A DNA stretch of 64,000 nucleotides, taken from positions 62,001-126,000 of the forward strand of contig JAJYCX010000001.1 in assembly GCA_021778015.1 (NCBI GenBank), in the 5' to 3' direction. Under the pieces are notes generated by a model. The model had not been told where the DNA came from. It made no database searches and worked only from the letters and a program-made list of their open reading frames with translations. Below, piece by piece: positions 1 through 9,939 of the stretch (positions are counted from its first letter, which is position 1; each line of letters begins with the position of its first letter). The position numbers and the translations under genes are program-made. This DNA is from Pseudomonadota bacterium. Its GTDB lineage: Bacteria; Pseudomonadota; Gammaproteobacteria; UBA1113.

Positions 1-1793
1 TGCGCTATACGCGCAATGAGCTGCTCTACTTTCTTGCCTACCACTAACATCATGTCGGCAAATTCATCGACGATTACCACCACTGCGGGCAAAGGCGCTA
101 AAGGATCGCGCGAACCATCTGGAAATTCCGGCTGCACCATATTCACTAGAGGTTTGCCCTCTTTGATGGCTTCCTTAATTTTTTGATTGTAACCCGCCAA
201 ATTGCGCACGCCTAAAGATGCCATCAATGCATAACGCTTATCCATCTCCGTCACACACCATTTCAAGGCATTGGCCGCTTCGCGCATGTCCGTCACCACA
301 GGTGTTAATAAATGTGGAATACCCTCATAAACCGACAATTCCAACATTTTAGGATCAACCATGATGATGCGCACTTCGTCGGGTTTGGCCTTATACAATA
401 AACTTAAAATCATTGCATTTAAACCCACCGATTTACCGGCACCCGTTGTACCTGCCACCAATAAATGCGGCATCTTGGCTAAATCGACAATGATCGGCAA
501 GCCAGCAATATCTTTACCCAAAGCCATGCTCAAAGGTGATTTCGATTGTTGATATTGTTTAGATTCTAAAACTTCACGCAAACGCACCGTTTCGCGTAGT
601 TCATTTGGCAATTCTAAGCCTATAAAGGATTTACCCGGGATGACTTCTACTACCCGTACACTCACAACCGATAAAGCTCGCGCCAAATCTTTAGAAAGCC
701 CCGTAATTTTGCTCACCTTAACCCCAGGGGCTAAACTCATTTCATAACGAGTCACCACCGGTCCTGGATGCACGCCTTCTACTTGTACTATGACGCCAAA
801 ATCGGCTAAATGGCGTTCTACTTCACGCGATTTTTCTTCCAAAGCCTGACGAGAAAAGGGCAAAACTTGTTTGGACTCGGGCTGTTCTAATAATTCCAAA
901 GACGGTAAACCATCGACCAAACCCTTAGCACCCGTTATTTTAGGCGCTTTAGGTGGCGGCGTTACCGCAGGCACTTTCGGCGCTTCAATACGTACAGGCG
1001 GCGCTTCGACTTTAGCTTCTGTAATCACCGGTCTTTCAATTTTGATAGGCTTGGGTTTTTGAATAATGGGTTCTGGTTCCTCTTCCTTTTCCCTGGGCGC
1101 TCTCATGGCTTGCCAATATTGTGCTAAGCCTAGTCTAAAGGCCTTAAACCAAGCCAGCAATTTAACACTGCTGCGATGCAGAAATTGTCGCCAAATTAGG
1201 CCCGTGAAAAAAGTAACGCCTATAAAGAACAAAGCCAATAAAATGACGCTGGCGCCAAAGCCGTTAAAATAAGAGGTCAATAAACCCGAGAAAGCACTAC
1301 CTAAAATACCACCTGGAGGAGCAGGAAAATTGGCCGCATGGTGGGTATCCCATAAATTTAATAAAGCACTGCCTGCAGCAACAATCAAACAAAAACCCAT
1401 CCATTTGCTGCTGAGTAGATGCCAGTTGGCTTCACCTGAGATAACTGCTTTGTCTTTAATATTAAACCAAGCAGCGGCAGCTATCATGGCGGGCAAGCAA
1501 TAAGCCCAATAACCGACGAAGGAAAATAAGATATCCGATAAATAAGCACCTACACGTCCGCCTGCATTGGCAATGTCCTGTGTGCTGCCTGTGCGCGACC
1601 AACCTGGATCGCTGTGGTGATAAGTAATGAGCGCTAATAAAACATATAAGGCAAAAGCAACTGTTAATATAAGGACGCCTTCACGCAGACGGTGTAGCAA
1701 TTCCTGAGGTAAGGGGGCTTTAGTAGGTTCTTCTTTTTTACTACGCCCTTCCTTTTTACGTTCTTCTTTTTTACGTCCTTTTTTTGCAGCCAC
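1..1793 (-). CDS. ftsK: DNA translocase FtsK (5' part, truncated by window edge)
   Basis: Septal DNA translocase that pumps chromosome termini during division and couples segregation to XerCD. About 597 residues are visible. A lysine-rich start is followed by several hydrophobic membrane segments within roughly residues 25-190, then a Pro/Glu-rich linker. The motor begins around residue 330 with a Walker A (AGTTGAGKS, near residue 450) and a Walker B (VVVIVDEFADMM, near residue 580). The rest of the motor and the gamma domain lie outside the window. The start is taken as GTG at 1793, which directly abuts the zipA stop (TAAGTG), so the two genes are translationally close and probably co-transcribed. 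The upstream spacing and lysine-rich N-terminus suit this start, but it is inferred. Confidence 0.95.
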   Translation of the reverse strand, partial: MAAKKGRKKEERKKEGRSKKEEPTKAPLPQELLHRLREGVLILTVAFALYVLLALITYHHSDPGWSRTGSTQDIANAGGRVGAYLSDILFSFVGYWAYCLPAMIAAAAWFNIKDKAVISGEANWHLLSSKWMGFCLIVAAGSALLNLWDTHHAANFPAPPGGILGSAFSGLLTSYFNGFGASVILLALFFIGVTFFTGLIWRQFLHRSSVKLLAWFKAFRLGLAQYWQAMRAPREKEEEPEPIIQKPKPIKIERPVITEAKVEAPPVRIEAPKVPAVTPPPKAPKITGAKGLVDGLPSLELLEQPESKQVLPFSRQALEEKSREVERHLADFGVIVQVEGVHPGPVVTRYEMSLAPGVKVSKITGLSKDLARALSVVSVRVVEVIPGKSFIGLELPNELRETVRLREVLESKQYQQSKSPLSMALGKDIAGLPIIVDLAKMPHLLVAGTTGAGKSVGLNAMILSLLYKAKPDEVRIIMVDPKMLELSVYEGIPHLLTPVVTDMREAANALKWCVTEMDKRYALMASLGVRNLAGYNQKIKEAIKEGKPLVNMVQPEFPDGSRDPLAPLPAVVVIVDEFADMMLVVGKKVEQLIARIA

Positions 1794-2462
1794 TTACGCT
1801 GTAGTCCCTGTAGTTTCAGGTTGATACACCGGCAAAACCTGGCGCTTGCTGTGTTCAAATGCAGTTGTCCAAGGTTGGCGATTTTGATCTAACACCTGGC
1901 CATCGAGTTCGTCAGCGAGTTGTGCAGCACAATCGACCATTTCATTAAAAGCATGACGTGGACGAACTGCTTTTCTAGGATAAATAAATAAACATAGGCC
2001 TGGAGTAATAAAATCACCCATATTGGTTAAATCAATGGTACCGGCACCAGCAGCAGAAGCAACGCTAAAAACAATGCGGCCTTCTTCGTCATAACGATGA
2101 ACTATGTCCATAGGGCCTGCTTGCAAGCCTTGTGCCATTAAGCTTTGCATCAATTCATAACCCATGAATTGACCTTTTTCGCCTGCGGCTACATACATCA
2201 CTAAAAGTTCGCTATCGTCTATATCAGCTCTTTCCGCGGTGGATACTTCGGTTTCTATCGCTTGGGTTTCATGCGCATGTGGTTCATATTCTTCTGCGGA
2301 CACAACACGCACTGGACCCACAACGCCATCGTCTAAGGCGGCGGGATGTTCCCTGTAACTTTGCCCATGCGTCACGCTATCTTTGTCATGATTGCGACGC
2401 ATCAAAGCATATAAACCAAAAATTGCTGCTACGCAGATTGCAATAATTAGATAAACTTCCAT
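1794..2462 (-). CDS. zipA: Cell division protein ZipA
   Basis: Membrane anchor that tethers FtsZ to the inner membrane at the division site. The 222-residue product has an N-terminal membrane helix (about residues 3-20), a charged linker of only about 50 residues, and a C-terminal FtsZ-binding domain (about 80-215). The linker is much shorter than in E. coli ZipA (about 330 residues). Recognisable family segments include GQFMGYELMQSL, the GDFITPGLCLFI stretch and the final AQLADELDG helix. ATG at 2462 has a GAGGAG ribosome-binding site a few bases upstream. It lies between smc and ftsK on the same strand; smc next to zipA is a common gammaproteobacterial arrangement. Confidence 0.93.
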   Translation of the reverse strand: MEVYLIIAICVAAIFGLYALMRRNHDKDSVTHGQSYREHPAALDDGVVGPVRVVSAEEYEPHAHETQAIETEVSTAERADIDDSELLVMYVAAGEKGQFMGYELMQSLMAQGLQAGPMDIVHRYDEEGRIVFSVASAAGAGTIDLTNMGDFITPGLCLFIYPRKAVRPRHAFNEMVDCAAQLADELDGQVLDQNRQPWTTAFEHSKRQVLPVYQPETTGTTA

Positions 2463-2545
2463 TCTATTCTCCTCGTTTCAAAAAAAGCCCATATTTGGTG
2501 CATCTTATACAACTTAAATCTATTTAGCCAAAAGGCTCATTTTCA

Positions 2546-5500
2546 TCAATCTTCTGCCATCGCCAAGGCTTCTTCCATATCGACCGATACCAGTCTCGAT
2601 ACGCCAGGCTCTTTCATGGTCACGCCAATCAAGTTTTCAGCCATTTCCATCGCCACTTTATTGTGACTAATGTAAATAAACTGTAATTCTTTGGACATTT
2701 CCTTAACCAGATTACAATAGCGAAATACGTTGTTGTCGTCTAGTGGGGCATCTACCTCATCCAGCATACAAAATGGGGCTGGATTTAAGCGGAATATAGA
2801 AAACACCAAGGCTATGGCCGTCAATGCTTTTTCCCCGCCCGACAATAGATGAATAGTAGCATTACGCTTACCTGGTGGTCTAGCCATAATGGAGACCCCC
2901 ATATCCAATAATTCTTCACCGGTGGCTTCCAGGTAGCACTCGCCGCCACCAAATATCTTAGGAAATAACTGTTGTAAATGGCTATTGACTTGGTCAAAGG
3001 TCTCTTTAAACAAGGCCTTGGTTTCGCGGTCGATCTTCTGAATGGCTTCTTCCAAAATGGTTAAAGCCTCAACCAAATCGTCGTTCTGTTTGTCTAGGTA
3101 AATCTTGCGCTCGGATTCGCTTTGGTATTCTTCTATGGCCGCCAGATTGATAGCGCCTAAACGTTGAATGCGATCCAGTACTTTTTGCAAGGCTTCTTCT
3201 AGCAGTAATTCCGTCATCTCGGGGTCTAATATCGCCTGCGTTGCCTCTACCGAAATAGCGTGTGCTTCTATCTGCTCTTGCAAGCTTTGCTGACGCACCA
3301 CTACCGTTTGTTTGTCTAAGCGCGATTTTTCCAATTGGTTACGTATACCTTCCAGCTTACCTTCAATGTCGTGACGACTTTGCGTCAATTCACGCATCTT
3401 AAACTCAACTGCTTCTAATTGCGCGCGGGTAATTTGTAAGGCTTTGTCGGCTTCGGCTCGTGCCGCCAAGGCATCTTGTAATTCTTGTTGTAAATCTTCT
3501 AATGGCGCTTCACTGTTGTTTAAAGACTTTTGCAATTCGCCGTGCTTTTCTTCTACTATTTTTAATTGTTGTGCCGTGCGCTGCAGATGTTCTGTTTTGG
3601 CAGTCAATTCGCTCTTTAGGCTTTGTTCTTTAATGCGCAAAGTTTGCATGGTGTCATGCGTAGTCTTAGCCTCTACCCTTGCACTCTGCACTTGTTGTTG
3701 TAATGTTTCTTTGTTCATCAATAAAGTTTGTCTAGTGCTAGATTGACTATCCATAGCACTCATGGCTTGTTGCCATTGATGACGTGCTGTGGCTAAATCG
3801 CCGGCGAAAGATTCTAAACGCGCTTTTTCGTCTGCTTTATCTTTCTCGTTTTGTGCCAGGCGTTGTTTTAATTGTTCAATACGATTTTGTTCAATGCGAA
3901 GATTGGCGCGCGCTTCAGCAATTTGCTGACCCAATTGTTGCAAGGTACGTTGCGACTCTTCTTGTGTGGCTTGTAATTGCTGCCGTTTAGCTTGTATTTC
4001 GTTTATCTCTTGATCTAATGTGGCTACACGAGCTTCATTTTCTTGCAAGCGAATTTGCAATGCATTGATTTGCCCTTCGCGCTTTAATACACCTTCTTCA
4101 TTGCTGCTCGCTTTAGGAACGCTGATGCCATACTGCGAGATCCAAATGCCTTCTTTGGTAATAAAAGAAGTTTCTTTGGCACTGTTTTTGATTAAGGCTA
4201 ACCCTACACTTACATCGGAAACAACATAAATGTTTTGCAATAAATGAGCCCATTCCTGGCCACTTTGCAATAAACTGGCTAAAGAGGGTTGATTGCTAAT
4301 CGATGCATTCGCAGCAGACACGGCAAGTGGCGGATACAATAATTGCAAATTGTTAGGTAATGCATTCTGCTCTACAGCGGCACTCAATGCCGCTACATCT
4401 TCTAAACAAACTGCTTGCAATTGCTCACCCAATACAGCTTCTAAAGCGGTTTCGTAACCAGCAGCTATACGCAATACTTGTGCTAAACGTGCTTTGTCGG
4501 CAAAGCCTTGTGCTTTTAGCCAATCTACTGTTTTGCTATTATCCTGACCCAATGCCGCTTGCTGCAAGGTTTGCAGAGATTGTAATTGCCCTTGTCCTTT
4601 CCGCAATTCTGTTTTTAAGGCATCTAATTCGCTGGCCATCGTTTGGCGTTGTTCACGCAAACGTGAGATTTCATTTTGTTGCTCGGTCTTGGCTGTTTCT
4701 AATGTTTGTTTTTGTTGTTCTAAAGCCTGTATTTGCGCGTCGGCTATAGTATTGGTATCGCCATTACTATTTTGTTCGCGTAAACGACTATTGTCTGCCT
4801 CTAAACGCTCGATGCGATTGCGACTGCTTTGTTGCTGTGCTTCTAAATGACGAATGCGCGTCTGCTCAACTTCGGCTTCTTTCATGCTTTGTGCTGCTAA
4901 TTGATTGAAGCTATCCCATTGTTGTTGCCAATCGTCGTAAGCTTGTTCGGCTTGACCTAAATGCTGCGCGGCAATTTCAGCTTGGCCACTGTGTTCGGCT
5001 AAAGGCGTTGCCACTTCGGCCAGCTCAGCTGTTAACCATTGAATGCGTGCCGTATCTTGTTCTTGATGTTGCACCATTTCTTGCAAGGAGCTTTGCGTTG
5101 ATTCTAGATCGTCTTGCCATTGTTCGCGTCGTTCTTTTTGATATGCGATTGCTTGTTCAATGCGTGTCACCTCAGAGCCCGCGGTATAATAAGTGGCTTG
5201 AGTTTCATTTAAAGCATCACTGCGCGTACTATGATGTTCTTGTTCTACTTCTAAGAATTTTTCTACTTCACGTAAAGCCGCCATTTGACTTTCTAGGCTA
5301 ACTTCCAATTCGCGTATGGCTGAGCTCAATTCGGCATCTTCAGCTGTTAAGCGCATTAAGCGGCGCGTTAATAATTGTGCGCGTAAAGCGTCTTCTTCGG
5401 TTTTGAATTCTTTATAACGCTGCGCATTAGCCGATTGACGTTCTAGTCGTTGCAATTGTTTTTCTAATTCTTCGCGCAAATCGTTTAGGCGATCTAAGTT

Positions 5501-6082
5501 TTCGCGCGTATGACGTATGCGGGTTTCGGTTTCGCGGCGGCGCTCTTTGTATTTGGAGATACCCGCGGCTTCTTCTAGGTAGACGCGTAACTCTTCGGGT
5601 TTGGCCTCAATTAGGCGTGAAATCATGCCTTGTTCAATAATGGCATAGCTGCGCGGCCCCATACCGGTGCCTAAAAATATGTCAACTATATCGCGACGTC
5701 TGCAGCGCACATTGTTCAAAAAATAGGTAGATTGCCCTTCACGGGTCACTAAGCGTTTAATGGCGATTTCAGGATATTGAGCATATTCGCCGCCCAAAGC
5801 CCCATTAGGATTGTCGAATAATAGCTCTACGGAGGCCTGACCTATAGGCTTACGAGCAGTAGAACCGTTAAAAATAACGTCCGTCATACCCTCGCCACGC
5901 AGCTGCTTGGCGGAGCTTTCACCCATCACCCAGCGCACGGCATCAATAATATTGGACTTTCCGCAACCATTAGGCCCCACAACGGCTGTTAAATGCCCAG
6001 GGAATGAGACTACCGTCGGGTCAACAAATGACTTAAATCCGACTAACTTGATGTTTTTTAAGCGTAATTTGGCTTCTTGCAT
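2546..6082 (-). CDS. smc: Chromosome partition protein SMC
   Basis: SMC ATPase that, as a dimer with ScpAB, organises and separates chromosomes. The 1178-residue length is normal for the family. Visible parts in order are an N-terminal ATPase half with Walker A (GPNGCGKSN, about 36-44), a long coiled coil (about 165-500), a hinge (about 510-640, with a GYETALEAVLG segment), a returning coiled coil (about 660-930), and a C-terminal half with the ABC signature LSGGEKALTAIAL and Walker B FCMLDEVDAPLDD. SMC rather than MukB argues against Enterobacterales. Start ATG at 6082. It reads into zipA after an 83-bp gap, so the two are likely co-transcribed. Confidence 0.97.
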   Translation of the reverse strand: MQEAKLRLKNIKLVGFKSFVDPTVVSFPGHLTAVVGPNGCGKSNIIDAVRWVMGESSAKQLRGEGMTDVIFNGSTARKPIGQASVELLFDNPNGALGGEYAQYPEIAIKRLVTREGQSTYFLNNVRCRRRDIVDIFLGTGMGPRSYAIIEQGMISRLIEAKPEELRVYLEEAAGISKYKERRRETETRIRHTRENLDRLNDLREELEKQLQRLERQSANAQRYKEFKTEEDALRAQLLTRRLMRLTAEDAELSSAIRELEVSLESQMAALREVEKFLEVEQEHHSTRSDALNETQATYYTAGSEVTRIEQAIAYQKERREQWQDDLESTQSSLQEMVQHQEQDTARIQWLTAELAEVATPLAEHSGQAEIAAQHLGQAEQAYDDWQQQWDSFNQLAAQSMKEAEVEQTRIRHLEAQQQSSRNRIERLEADNSRLREQNSNGDTNTIADAQIQALEQQKQTLETAKTEQQNEISRLREQRQTMASELDALKTELRKGQGQLQSLQTLQQAALGQDNSKTVDWLKAQGFADKARLAQVLRIAAGYETALEAVLGEQLQAVCLEDVAALSAAVEQNALPNNLQLLYPPLAVSAANASISNQPSLASLLQSGQEWAHLLQNIYVVSDVSVGLALIKNSAKETSFITKEGIWISQYGISVPKASSNEEGVLKREGQINALQIRLQENEARVATLDQEINEIQAKRQQLQATQEESQRTLQQLGQQIAEARANLRIEQNRIEQLKQRLAQNEKDKADEKARLESFAGDLATARHQWQQAMSAMDSQSSTRQTLLMNKETLQQQVQSARVEAKTTHDTMQTLRIKEQSLKSELTAKTEHLQRTAQQLKIVEEKHGELQKSLNNSEAPLEDLQQELQDALAARAEADKALQITRAQLEAVEFKMRELTQSRHDIEGKLEGIRNQLEKSRLDKQTVVVRQQSLQEQIEAHAISVEATQAILDPEMTELLLEEALQKVLDRIQRLGAINLAAIEEYQSESERKIYLDKQNDDLVEALTILEEAIQKIDRETKALFKETFDQVNSHLQQLFPKIFGGGECYLEATGEELLDMGVSIMARPPGKRNATIHLLSGGEKALTAIALVFSIFRLNPAPFCMLDEVDAPLDDNNVFRYCNLVKEMSKELQFIYISHNKVAMEMAENLIGVTMKEPGVSRLVSVDMEEALAMAED

Positions 6083-6286
6083 AAATACTGCTGTTCCTCA
6101 TCCTGGCAAAATGACAGGCCATAGTATACCTGATGATGGGGGGGTTGTTAAGTATCATTAAGATTTAAATGTTTGATTTGAGCCATATTGAATTTTTCAT
6201 ATTTGTGTTAAAATAAGACAAATCCGCCTATGGGCTATACCCTTACTCGGAATAAGATTAAAACTATAAGCTAAGTAAGGTAAAAC

Positions 6287-8062
6287 ATGTATCCCTCACA
6301 CGATGAACTTATTCAACTAGCTCGAATATTAGCAAAAGACTTGGGCTATGAAGGCGATGTCAATGCTATCAATGGACTGTGTTATGGCTCTTGCGGCCCA
6401 GTTATGGATGCCGTCTTAACGGATATACATAAGATCGTAGAATTCAATACGCAATTGCAGTGGATCAAAGAACTCATAGATGACAGACATATCCTAGAAA
6501 ATATCAGCTTACTTTCAGAAGAAGAAAAAATAAAACTCTTAGCGTTTTTCTGGAAAATTCTGCCCAATCAAAAGCCATATGCATTTATAAGATCGAAAAA
6601 ATTAGGTCGCATACCGTATGCACAAGAATTAGCGGAAACAATACCACTGGTTCAATCCGATGCATTAAAAAAATTAGGTGGGCTATATAAGATAACAGTC
6701 TTCTCTGGATTTTATAATCTTGATACGGACACAGATATATTTAACTATTTGACTGCATTGAAGAAAACCGTTGAAGAATTACCCTCTGCTATAGACATTC
6801 CATTTTCATTACTGATCCTCAATGGCATCCATGCCGTTCTACTGGGTTATAACTCGGCCAATAATCAATATCCATTGGCTTTTTTCGATATAGCGCAAGG
6901 CGCTATACATAAACTAAATTTCCAAAATATGGGTGCATTATTGCCTCTCTTAAAAAATGGGCTTTTAAGCTCAGACAACGATAGCAGAAATTATGCAATA
7001 GTCACTAGTTTGTATTGTGCAGCGAATAAAAAAAGAGAAGCGTTGAAATTGAGCAAAGCTTTTCAATCCAATTTAGACTCTTGGGGACTCACGGAGATTA
7101 CTTTAGAAAAAATAAATCAAAAAGCCGCTTTAGACTATACTTACCTTCATCTCGTGGCAAGGCTTGGAGATATAGATGCAGTGCAATCTATTATAAATTT
7201 AAGCACTGCTCACATAGATCTTCTAAGCGACAATGGATGGTCACCATTAATGTATGCTTCTCAACGTGGGCATACTAAAATTGTAGAGTTACTCTTGCAA
7301 AATGGCGCTAAAGTAAATTTGCAACAACAAGATGGCCGATCAGCCATTACGTATGCCATTCAAGATGGGCATGTCGAAACGGTAGCATTATTCATTCAAT
7401 ATGGAGCTGACATAAACTTATGTAGCCACTCTGGCTTATCCTCCATTATGATTGCTGCTAAAAATAAACAAGCAAAGATTGTAGAGTTACTAATAAAAAA
7501 CGGCGCTTATAGCTTCACTTTATGGGATATTTTCATCTGTCCCATAGATGGAGCTGATATTATTATGGCCTTAATCAGAGAAAATAGCGCCACATTAGAT
7601 CAATATCTATCCCCTATTTTAAAAAGCCATGACTCTGAGAATAAATTATTAACAAATATTTTAGATTCTTTATTTCAAATCAATAATGAAACTCAAACTT
7701 ATCGCCAAATTGACGATTTTGAAATCGTTTTTAGACGAAAATATTCAATGCTTATGAAAAAAGATACGCTAACACCCGAAGATAAAAAATGTCTAATTAA
7801 ACTATACATCCTACTTTGTGCACACGATGAAATGCGCCATAACAATTCTATCATGAGTGGTTTAATTTTGTTTTTTAAGCAAGAATATACCTATAAAAAG
7901 AAAATAGAAATCGCTCACGACTTACTAGCCGCAGTTGAAAATAAGATGTCTATTCCAGCAGGACACTTAGCGTTACAAGATAGTAGTTTAAAGGTTATTG
8001 TAGAACGTTGTTTTCCAAAAGAAAAAGAATGCCCAGTAATGGCTTCGTCACTCTGTGTATAA
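6287..8062 (+). CDS. Ankyrin-repeat protein with YopT-like cysteine protease N-terminus (candidate effector)
   Basis: A 591-residue protein with no signal peptide. Residues about 283-410 contain four ankyrin repeats (for example GWSPLMYASQRGHTKIVELL). The N-terminal 200 residues carry three spaced motifs in the order of a C58/YopT-type papain-like triad: a Cys in NGLCYGSCG (Cys32), a His in NGIHAVLLGY (His182) and an Asp in AFFDIAQG (Asp201). Proteins with this Cys-His-Asp layout plus ankyrin repeats occur among Legionella and Coxiella type IV effectors. That function is inferred and no secretion signal can be verified here. The gene is flanked by smc and a broken gene, a typical accessory location. 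It might instead be a degenerate protease with only binding activity. Confidence 0.7.
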   Translation: MYPSHDELIQLARILAKDLGYEGDVNAINGLCYGSCGPVMDAVLTDIHKIVEFNTQLQWIKELIDDRHILENISLLSEEEKIKLLAFFWKILPNQKPYAFIRSKKLGRIPYAQELAETIPLVQSDALKKLGGLYKITVFSGFYNLDTDTDIFNYLTALKKTVEELPSAIDIPFSLLILNGIHAVLLGYNSANNQYPLAFFDIAQGAIHKLNFQNMGALLPLLKNGLLSSDNDSRNYAIVTSLYCAANKKREALKLSKAFQSNLDSWGLTEITLEKINQKAALDYTYLHLVARLGDIDAVQSIINLSTAHIDLLSDNGWSPLMYASQRGHTKIVELLLQNGAKVNLQQQDGRSAITYAIQDGHVETVALFIQYGADINLCSHSGLSSIMIAAKNKQAKIVELLIKNGAYSFTLWDIFICPIDGADIIMALIRENSATLDQYLSPILKSHDSENKLLTNILDSLFQINNETQTYRQIDDFEIVFRRKYSMLMKKDTLTPEDKKCLIKLYILLCAHDEMRHNNSIMSGLILFFKQEYTYKKKIEIAHDLLAAVENKMSIPAGHLALQDSSLKVIVERCFPKEKECPVMASSLCV

Positions 8063-8283
8063 TTTTGATAACTACTCGTACCATGTAGTAAGAAAAACCT
8101 ATACTGGATAGATTCACGTATATTTTTGCTTTCCTCTCCCAGTTCGGAAAATAATGGGGCTCGAAACACAATCGCTACTCGGAAATATCCACTCTCTAAA
8201 TAGCCTTCCGCTCCCTGACGGTCGCGGCTCAGATGCAAGCGGCTCTGTTTATCTCTTTGTAACCGGCACTAGGGCATTAGGGT

Positions 8284-8741
8284 GAGCAGAACAAGCCGCA
8301 GCAAAGACAGCCATGCTTATTCATAAGCCCGTTGCTGAAGTTTTTGAAGCCTTTATCAATCCAGATATTACGACTAAATTCTGGTTTACGCATAGCACAG
8401 GCAAGCTCGCCGTTGGGGAAAAAGTAGAATGGACTTGGCAAATGTACAATGTCAGCGTGCCCGTGATTGTCAAAGAAATTGAACCGAATAAAAAAATTGT
8501 AGTTCAATGGGGTAACTATCAGCACATGTCTAAAATTGTATAGACATTTGAGGACTTCGGCAGCAAAGGAACGTATGTAACTATCGTTAACAGCGGTTTT
8601 CAAGAAAGCACTTCTGAACTGATAGCACAGATCAGCGATAGCACGAAAGGATTTACTTTTCTTCTGGCCGGATTGAAAGCATGGCTTGAACACGGCATTC
8701 AACTCAACCTATCGTTAGATGCTTTTCCTAATGGGAAATAG
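8284..8741 (+). pseudogene. SRPBCC/AHSA1-like domain protein, broken
   Basis: In one reading frame the sequence encodes an SRPBCC (activator of Hsp90 ATPase homologue-like) domain: a MLIHKPVAEVFEAFINP start, KFWFTHSTGKL, and an ending with LAGLKAWLEHGIQLN. The frame is cut by an in-frame TAG at 8541-8543 after GNYQHMSKIV, and the second half resumes at once in the same frame to a TAG at 8739-8741. The family-like residues upstream of ATG 8313 run back to a TGA at 8283, so the native start also seems lost. These proteins bind small hydrophobic ligands or act as helpers. Two lesions argue for a decaying gene rather than two short genes, although readthrough of one amber codon cannot be excluded. 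Confidence 0.75.
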
Positions 8742-8758
8742 TTACCTTTTATATTATA

Positions 8759-9778
8759 TCAATGCACTATTCTTTTACGTAACTTCTCTATAATATCCAG
8801 TGAAAGGCCCGTTTTTTCGCTGATGGCTTTGTTGTGCCAACCCGCATCTATAAGATTTATTGCTTCTAAGGTTCCATCAATGCCTTCCAACTTACCTTCA
8901 AGTTTGCCTTCCAACTTACCTTCAAGTTTGCCTTCCAGTTTGCCCTTCAGTATTCCTTCCATCATACCTTCTTCAAAAACTCGTTCAGCAAAAGTTGCCA
9001 TGGTATCCCCCATTTCTGATGGTAATGTATTGTACACAGCTTCTATTAAAGCACCTCTGTCTGCTGAGGTACTCAGCGACCTTAGCATATATTCTAGCAT
9101 GACTTGTGCCCGATCTCCATCGGCCTCTGTCCAAGCAGAAATCATCCTGAGATCATCAATATATTGCCCTAATTCAGTTAGATGCGATGAAAATTCTCTT
9201 AGCATACTGTGGCGCATGCACCAGCTTAATAACGATGCCCGCTTCTGTCCTCTCAGATCCTTACCCGCCTCTACGGAAATATCCACTAAATTTAAGGGGC
9301 CATTAAACAATTGCATAACACGTTCTTTGTGTTCGCCAAATAAGTTAAATAAACAACGCTCCCCTTTATAGGCCTTTTCGCCATTATAATACACTATAGG
9401 AAAAACATAGGGTAACGGTAATGGGTTTCTATCCGCATTTTTAGATTCTTTCACATGTCTATCTAGAATCCTCATCACATAATTTAATGTTCTAAACGCC
9501 ATCGTAGGATCGGCTGTGGAATAATGTTCTACCAATAAGAAAAGATATCCCTCGCTGCCATCTTTCATTTCTACTTTATACAAAATGTCGGTATACAACG
9601 CTCGTAGCTCTTTATCGATTAAAGTTCCTGACACCAATTGCATATTGTCTAGCTGCACTAAATTTAACATATCACTAGGTAAATTGGATTCAAAGAAATC
9701 TCTGGCCATAGGCTCTTCTTGTAACATATTTTTTACAAATTCATCATGCGGTCTACGCTCTATGGATATTTCGGTCAT
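8759..9778 (-). CDS. Rpn family PD-(D/E)XK nuclease / putative transposase
   Basis: Matches the Rpn family (recombination-promoting nuclease, formerly transposase_31; PDDEXK fold). The N-terminal domain holds HDEFVKNML, a TDILYKVEMKDG segment carrying the Asp of the nuclease core, and FLLVEHYSTADP carrying the Glu-containing strand. A C-terminal helical part ends in a small HTH-like segment (NKAISEKTGLSLDIIEKL). A GKLE run near residues 280-300 comes from a DNA tandem repeat. ATG at 9778 is preferred over TTG at 9781 because the AGGGG ribosome-binding site then has a 5-bp spacing. Family members act in horizontal gene transfer or phage defence; the role here is not known. Confidence 0.85.
   Translation of the reverse strand: MTEISIERRPHDEFVKNMLQEEPMARDFFESNLPSDMLNLVQLDNMQLVSGTLIDKELRALYTDILYKVEMKDGSEGYLFLLVEHYSTADPTMAFRTLNYVMRILDRHVKESKNADRNPLPLPYVFPIVYYNGEKAYKGERCLFNLFGEHKERVMQLFNGPLNLVDISVEAGKDLRGQKRASLLSWCMRHSMLREFSSHLTELGQYIDDLRMISAWTEADGDRAQVMLEYMLRSLSTSADRGALIEAVYNTLPSEMGDTMATFAERVFEEGMMEGILKGKLEGKLEGKLEGKLEGKLEGIDGTLEAINLIDAGWHNKAISEKTGLSLDIIEKLRKRIVH
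8885..8944. repeat. 12/24-bp tandem repeat inside the Rpn gene
   Basis: Two identical 24-bp units (8885-8908 and 8909-8932) and a diverged half unit (8933-8944) encode five GKLE-type tetrapeptides. Such in-frame repeats are typical of Rpn proteins and can vary in number by slippage without breaking the frame. Confidence 0.9.
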
Positions 9779-9939
9779 CAAGACCCCTTAGAAATGCTCT
9801 TATTGATGCTATTTTAATGCATTAAAGTTTATTTGTAAATATGTTTTACTTCTTTTTTTTGGGGGGCGAAGGTATTTTCTTTCTTTATTGCGCAGAGGGG
9901 TCGCGGTGGCTTCCTTTTCTTAAAATAACAGGTGTCATC

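Noticed and set aside
6188-6214. TTGAAT/TAAAAT promoter before the ankyrin gene
   Set aside because: The spacer is only 15 bp and the matches are common in AT-rich DNA.
7915-8238. Minus-strand frame with an SRDRQGA segment
   Set aside because: This motif is often seen in spurious translations of a short repeated DNA sequence. It overlaps the ankyrin gene end, and no ribosome-binding site was found.
8823-9371. Long plus-strand frames with LPSNLPSS repeats
   Set aside because: They are the complement of the GKLE repeat in the Rpn gene and have no family features.
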